Part shown: positions 59,238 to 64,000 of the stretch, one piece after another
Position numbering within the stretch: position 1 is the first letter of the stretch
How the letters are laid out: every line of letters starts with the position of its first letter
Origin: Pieris napi
Taxonomy: Eukaryota; Arthropoda; Insecta; Lepidoptera; Pieridae
Assembly: GCF_905475465.1 (NCBI RefSeq)
Contig: NC_062252.1
Location: 11,284,001-11,348,000, forward strand
Length of the DNA: 64,000 nucleotides
Direction: 5' to 3'
Position numbers and translations under genes: made by a program
Notes under the pieces: generated by a model
Databases searched by the model: none
The model's input: the letters and a program-made list of their open reading frames with translations, nothing else
What the model was told of the DNA's origin: nothing

Positions 59238-60497
59238 ATGTCTTCCATTTGTTTGGTCCTTTTGCTCTGTGCTCTCGCTAAAGGGTACCCTTCCGAAAGC
59301 CCTCATAGTGCAAGTGACGGACATCATCATCATTGGGATCAGGACTTCGCTCCGAGCGGCGCCCCTCAAGCTGCAGGTCGCTCAGGCGATGTCGCTAGAG
59401 CTCACGGAGTAGGTGCGAGTGGCGCACCTCATGCTGCACGTCGCGCAGGGGATGAGGTTGAAAATCACAGATTCGGTGCGAGTGGCACCCATCCAGCTGC
59501 AGATCGCTCAGGCGATGCCCCTAGAGTATATGGGTATGTTGTGAGTGGTGCACCTCAAGCTGCAGGTCGCGCAGGGGATGAGGTTGAAAGTCACAGATTC
59601 GGTGCGAGTGGCACCCATCCAGCTGCAGATCGCTCAGGCGATGCCCCTAGAGTACATGGGTATGTTGCGAGTGGTGCACCTCAAGCTGCAGGTCGCGCAG
59701 GGGATGAGGTTGAAAGTCACAGATACGGTGCGAGTGGCACCCATCCAGCTGCAGATCGCTCAGGCGATGCCCCTAGAATACATAGGTATGTTGCGAGTGG
59801 TGCACCTCAAGCTGCAAGTCGCGCAGGGGATGAGGATGAAAGTCACAGATCCGGTGTGAGTGGCACCCATCAAGCTGCAGATCGCTCAGGCGATGCTGCT
59901 AGAGTACGTGAGTTCGTTGCGAGTGGTGCATCTCAAGTTGCAGGTCGCGCAGGGGATGAGGATGAAAGCCACGGAGAAGGTGCGAGTGGCGCCCCTCAAG
60001 CTGCAGCGCGAGAAGGCGATGCCGCTGGGGTACCAGACTCCAAAGCAGAACGCTCCGATGCACAAGATACTCAAAGTGAAGGGAGTGACAACGCATCGAG
60101 AGCTAGCCCTTTCTTACTTCAGGAAAGAGGAAGATCTAGGTATAGATACAATAACCGTGGTTACGGAAGAGGTAATTACTACCCATCTTACCCAAAATAC
60201 CAAGGATATGTACCCCACGGCGGGCGCCACTACTACTTTCCAAGAAATGGGGAAGACGCTGAAGGGAACGAAGCTGTAGCTGGAGACTCTGCTGGATCCA
60301 GTCCAAATGCGGCCGCCAGTCGTACCAGCCCAGGAGTAGATGAGGACCCTGGCTGCTGTGGTAATGGAGAAGCTGAACGTGACGGAGGTAGCGGCTATTA
60401 CAATGGACCAGGAGGTTTCGTTTATGGTGCAGCGTCCAGACATGGCGCCGGGTCAAGCAAGCACGCAGATGCGGAAAACGAGAATCCTAGTGCTTAG
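59238..60497 (+). CDS. Secreted 21-residue-repeat protein, 419 aa, unknown family
   Basis: A complete ORF with a clear signal peptide (MSSICLVLLLCALAKG, likely cut near residue 16-17). A short His-rich linker (DGHHHHWDQDF) is followed by eleven units of 21 residues (38-268). They alternate between GASGTHPAADRSGDAPRVYGY-like and one residue-aligned VASGAPQAAGRAGDEVESHR-like forms, so the DNA period is 126 bp. The tail (269-419) has a Tyr/Arg/Gly-rich part (GRSRYRYNNRGYGRGNYYPS), an acidic Ala/Ser part, a CC pair and PGGFVYGAASRHG. There are no membrane segments after the signal. Low-complexity, charged repeats plus a Tyr/Gly tail suggest an extracellular structural or coating protein (silk, cuticle, egg covering or mucus), but no known family fits. 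The start is the first ATG after the splice acceptor and directly begins the signal peptide. No poly(A) signal is obvious close after the stop. Confidence 0.85.
   Translation: MSSICLVLLLCALAKGYPSESPHSASDGHHHHWDQDFAPSGAPQAAGRSGDVARAHGVGASGAPHAARRAGDEVENHRFGASGTHPAADRSGDAPRVYGYVVSGAPQAAGRAGDEVESHRFGASGTHPAADRSGDAPRVHGYVASGAPQAAGRAGDEVESHRYGASGTHPAADRSGDAPRIHRYVASGAPQAASRAGDEDESHRSGVSGTHQAADRSGDAARVREFVASGASQVAGRAGDEDESHGEGASGAPQAAAREGDAAGVPDSKAERSDAQDTQSEGSDNASRASPFLLQERGRSRYRYNNRGYGRGNYYPSYPKYQGYVPHGGRHYYFPRNGEDAEGNEAVAGDSAGSSPNAAASRTSPGVDEDPGCCGNGEAERDGGSGYYNGPGGFVYGAASRHGAGSSKHADAENENPSA
59349..60041 (+). repeat. 126 bp coding minisatellite (11 x 63 bp half-units)
   Basis: Landmark GGTGCGAGTGGCACC or its variants start at 59475, 59601, 59727, 59853 and 59979, exactly 126 bases apart. 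Each unit contains two related 63-base halves. Central units differ from each other at only a few positions, while the outer ones are more diverged, the usual result of unequal exchange in the middle of an array. Confidence 0.92.
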
Positions 60498-61484
60498 GCG
60501 CTTAGTATTTTTAAATGTTCCTTTATTATATTATTTATGTATATGTATTTGTTTTTATAGATAACTATCTGATTTTATAAACATTACTGGGTAAATACTT
60601 GCTATGTACCACTGCAAACATGCAAAGCGGCAGAATGATATGAGACATGAGACAATTTTAACAATTGGAAAGTGTAATTATTGTGAGTAAAAATGTTTAT
60701 TAATAATGTCACTAATTGACAATCTTTTAAAGCAATTTCTTATTTCACATTTATTAAATTTCCATTTTCTATTTCAGACATCAAATGTCTCAATGAACCA
60801 CTACATTCAGGAAATGTCCAAGCAACGAGTAGCCCATATGCACCAAACAGCACCAACGCAACAACAGCTTCAATTTTTTATAATGTATCAGAATTATTGT
60901 ATTGTATTTATTATGTATAATTTCGTATAATTATTGAATATATGTACTTTATATTTATAACAAATGATTTTTATTACGGATTCATTAGCGTGTATTTCAG
61001 TTTTTACCCGACTCCATAGAAACCGAAGGTTATCTATTCATTTGACGGGTTTCCTTTTTCTACATATACATATAGCTAAAAAGTTAGTTAGTTTTTTCGA
61101 AAACCAGTGTTCATTCAGATCACCTATAAGTGGCCACGTGACTGTGATGAACGACCAAGGACGTTTAAAAATGATTTCTTAAAGAAAATGGACAGGATAT
61201 TTCTTTAAGCTCTTGCGCACTTTGTTCATATAACTATACGCTTAAATTAGAACGCGGGGCAAACACATTGGGAAATTTCAGTGATCTGCGAGTATTGCGA
61301 GTATTGCGTCATCGGGAATCGAACGCTGGACCATAAATGATACAGATCTGCAGCGAATAGGTCACATCGCACAGGATTATGATAAGTCGCTTATAAGTCA
61401 ACGGTTTCTTAACCTATATCGTTAAATCAAACGCTTTAAGATTCAAGATAAATAGAGGCCTGCATTATTAGATATTTATATATA
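60498..61484. other. 3' flank of the repeat-protein gene
   Basis: A strong acceptor-like TTTTCTATTTCAG precedes position 60779, and one frame after it stays open for 47 codons (DIKCLNEPLHSGNV). No fitting donor was found in or after exon 2, so an additional 3' exon is only a possibility. At about 61290-61360 a minus-strand GTTCGATTCCC resembles a B box. Otherwise it is AT-rich and unassigned. Confidence 0.35.
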
Positions 61485-61827
61485 TGGGTAACACTGAAAA
61501 TGTTTAGAACTAGCCAGATTGCTAGAGATCACTTTTTTTTTAATTTAAATTTTAGAACTCTTTGGTAACCTAATGGAGTAGGTACATATATTGAATTAAT
61601 GCAATGTTGAGTAAGCCCACAGCGAAAGTCTAGAAAATTTTCTCGCGTTATATTCATTTTCACGTGTAACAAGAGTTTTAGATTTGCCGCCAATTCACAA
61701 AAACAAATGACAAATGAATGCAATTTACTACATAAGTTTACCTAAGAGTTCTAAAATTGAAATTCAAAAAAGTTTTCACTAGCAATGTTTCTAACTGGCC
61801 AGTTCTAAACATGTCCAGTGTTACCCA
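61485..61827. mobile_element. 0.34 kb TIR element (MITE)
   Basis: The ends TGGGTAACACTG and CAGTGTTACCCA are exact inverses. The similarity continues imperfectly for about 80 bases inward (TGTTTAGAACT, TTGCTAG, TTTTAGAACTCTT on both arms). No ORF is credible inside. The flanks give no clear target duplication, so the superfamily is open. Confidence 0.75.
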
Positions 61828-62799
61828 CGTAAATATAAGAGTTATAACTTTTAAATATTCAAGTACTAATTTTATTAATACAGCATACTTTTGACTATGT
61901 TTCAGAAAGATCATATCTACAATTTCTTTATTAGGAAGGAATTTTCCTTTTTATAATTATAATAATTCCTTTATTAAACCATGATTTATGTATGTATATA
62001 CTTTATACGTTTTTAATTATTTAGCATATACATTAACATACATTTAATTTAAGTACATTTCATAGTTCTAGCGATATTTACGTATATCTCAGAAAATCTC
62101 TCTTTGTCGACTTAAATATACCATAATACAACACTTTTTATATGTTATATTACATTTATTTAATATCTTTAAATATAGCTAGCAGAGTTCCATGTAGATA
62201 AGTATATTGGTATCATAGAAAACATTTCAGCAGATAAGAAATCATTGATTCTAGCTCAAAAATTCACGTTGGCACGGCTTAGTCATATAAACAAAATTCT
62301 ATGCCCCCTTCTAATAACAAAATTTAAGTAAATACTTAACATATAATAATATAGTAATAATTAAATAAACGTTTAAAAAATAAATTAGCTTTGTCTAAGT
62401 GAATATGATGCGCTATGTATGTAATTAAGACTAAGAGTTGTGAGTGCAAATTAAAAACAGCCTCTAAAAAATTTTTCCCAGGCTTTCCCGAGAATTTTCA
62501 CACCTCAAAGTTTGAACCGTGTCGGATCATCGTGGGAGCCGCACCGTGACCAACACGACACGTGACTTGATGAGTATTGATGAACATAGCGAGGCCCCTT
62601 ACCCCTGCATACAGTATATTCATATTTTTCATTATAATGAGATTCATTAGGCAGACGTGTAATATGGGCAAGTTTTGAATGACCTTATATTATTCGAATT
62701 ATTAGAACTAATATTCAATCAAGTTTATGTGGACCAAATTCATAAAATAGGCTTCAATCGACTAATCATAAAAAATATGTTATTAAAATATGTGTCGTT
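61828..62799. other. AT-rich stretch with a GC-richer patch
   Basis: Positions 62480-62620 are GC-richer (CATCGTGGGAGCCGCACCGT) without an ORF. The rest is AT-rich and unassigned. Confidence 0.4.
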
Positions 62800-63222
62800 C
62801 CAGCAATTTTGGAGCCAACAGGCATCGCAAGAGACGATGGCATGTGGCCGGATGGGATGTCGTAGATCCCATGGAAATTGGAACAGGCTTTGGTATGGGA
62901 TGCTACTTGTGTGGACACGTTTGCCCCGACTCACCTCCCTCGGACAAGCAAAAAAACCGGGGCGGCCGCAGACGAGGCAGAAAATAATAACCGGCACAAA
63001 TATAAGAGTCTTTCCCTCATCTTTGATTTTTGTTCCCTTTGGAGTAGAGACTTTTGGGCCGTGGGGTTCAAGTGCATAGGCGCTAATGAAAGACTTCAGT
63101 TAGACTGGTAAATAGTATCGGTGTCCCTAGAGCTTGAGCTTTCCTGGCTCAACGAATCGCCATCGCAATACAGCGAGGAAATGCTGCCAGCGTTAAAGGT
63201 ACACTGGCACAGGGGCCGAACT
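62800..63222 (+). pseudogene. Retroelement-associated ORF fragment, frameshifted
   Basis: Reading across frames gives EPTGIARDDGMWPDGMS, stop, IPWKLEQALVWDATCVDTFA, PTHLPRTSKKTGAAADEAEN, then VPFGVETFGPWGSSA in a second frame and FLAQRIAIAIQRGNAASVKG in a third. This motif order (PDGM, VWDATCVDT, GAAA.AE, ETxGPWG, IAIQRGNAAS) is found at the C-terminus of reverse-transcriptase-bearing repeats in many invertebrates. At least two shifts and one stop make it non-functional. Assignment to a named retroelement clade is not possible from this piece. Confidence 0.62.
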
Positions 63223-64000
63223 TTTTAAATATGTTTTAACTTTACTTATAATTGTTTTTATTATTACGTAGTAGGTTAAGTAAATTGTAAATACTGTATA
63301 CTTGATTGTAATAAATAATGATATTGATGAACTTTTATGCATGAAAAGCTTTTTAAATGTCAGGAATAAATGGAAGGTAGCATCATATTAATACACTTGT
63401 TAGTTAATACTCCAAATTGATTACAATAATTCGTAGAGTATAAGGAAAAGGGGTATAATATCATTACTACATAAAACAACAGTTTTATGACAATGATGAA
63501 CCTGTTAAAGCAGAGTTGGGCCATCAAGGGAGTAGTCATTAAATGGCACGTGGTATGTACGTAACATAGTTCCATTTGGGCAGCTTTTAAGGAAATTGTC
63601 TGAGGTGCGCCCCTTTACCGGCATTTACAGTCGTGGACATTTACATTGACATGGTTTATTTATTTAAATCATAAGCTGTGTTAAGCTTATCTAAACACTT
63701 ATTAGTACGTAAATGAAAGCTACTTGCCTATGAGGAAAACCTATTATTTATTCTAGTAATAGTTAAACATTAAATTTTATTTAATTTTCCGTAAGATTAA
63801 TTTTTATATTTCAATTCAATATATCTTTATTATTATTAGCAATGCTTAGAATTTTATTTTCTAACAAGAGCAATCAGAAAACTAAAAAGGTTACTAAAAA
63901 TGCTGCATAAGAATATGTCAGAGCAATGACGCTGGTAATTACTATAGATCTAGCAACATTGAAAAAGTCTTAGATCTTGTAATATTGGAAAATCGAATAG
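63223..64000. other. AT-rich right edge
   Basis: No gene or shared repeat was seen to the end of the window. Confidence 0.4.

Noticed and set aside
59349..60041. CRISPR-like or satellite reading of the regular repeats.
   Set aside because: The repeats have no unique spacers and are translated in one frame after a signal peptide, so they are a coding minisatellite.
59886..60456. Several minus-strand and alternative-frame ORFs over the repeat-protein gene.
   Set aside because: They are shadows of the GC-rich coding repeat in the main frame; only the long alternative plus frame is mentioned as an observation.
60706..60930. Possible extra 3' exon of the repeat-protein gene after TTTTCTATTTCAG.
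   Set aside because: The acceptor is good, but no convincing donor exists in or after exon 2 and the upstream ORF already ends with a normal stop.

Overview
The window is eukaryotic, AT-rich and dominated by interspersed repeats. The repeat set points to a moth or butterfly (Lepidoptera): a tRNA-derived SINE with a good RNA polymerase III B box, 3' fragments of several non-LTR retrotransposon families typical of Lepidoptera, mariner, PIF/Harbinger and pogo-like DNA transposon remains, and two spliced protein genes with GT-AG introns. Species cannot be fixed from the sequence. I see no tRNA or rRNA gene, CRISPR array or bacterial-style operon.

Only two host protein genes can be supported. (1) Positions 17089-30415 (+) hold the last six coding exons of a gene whose product ends like SCAPER (S-phase cyclin A-associated protein in the ER; Drosophila relative ssp3). 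Its upstream exons are not recognisable here and probably lie left of the window. Its second visible intron is about 10 kb and is filled with transposons. (2) Positions 59009-60497 (+) hold a complete two-exon gene with a TATA box and initiator. It encodes a 419-residue secreted protein made largely of eleven 21-residue units arranged as 42-residue (126 bp) pairs, followed by a Tyr/Arg/Gly-rich tail. I do not recognise its family; a tissue-specific extracellular material such as silk or cuticle is only a guess.

Layout: 1-17 kb holds SINEs, LINE 3' ends, a 1.6 kb terminal-inverted-repeat (TIR) element packed with a short repeated motif (9539-11140) and long plain AT-rich stretches. 17-31 kb is the SCAPER-like gene. 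Its large intron contains a 1.9 kb element with about 480 bp TIRs around a broken ORF of an HAxSGCDTTS-motif family (22525-24442), and a SINE that received both a Harbinger derivative and a foldback element (24708-26455). 31-51 kb is a gene desert with LINE tails, a second motif-rich TIR element (47439-48396), perfect hairpins and a few GC-richer islands without ORFs. 51-59 kb has an open non-LTR reverse transcriptase ORF (51012-52670), a second copy of the foldback element (53971-54878), a mariner fossil and a SINE. 59-64 kb has the repeat-protein gene, a short TIR element and a frameshifted retroelement ORF fossil.

The most unusual items are the long-TIR element, the foldback family with inferred 3 bp target duplications (one supported by reconstructing the empty SINE site), the two motif-rich TIR elements, the repeat-protein gene, and a set of perfect short-loop hairpins, twice in adjacent pairs, that look like template-switch products.
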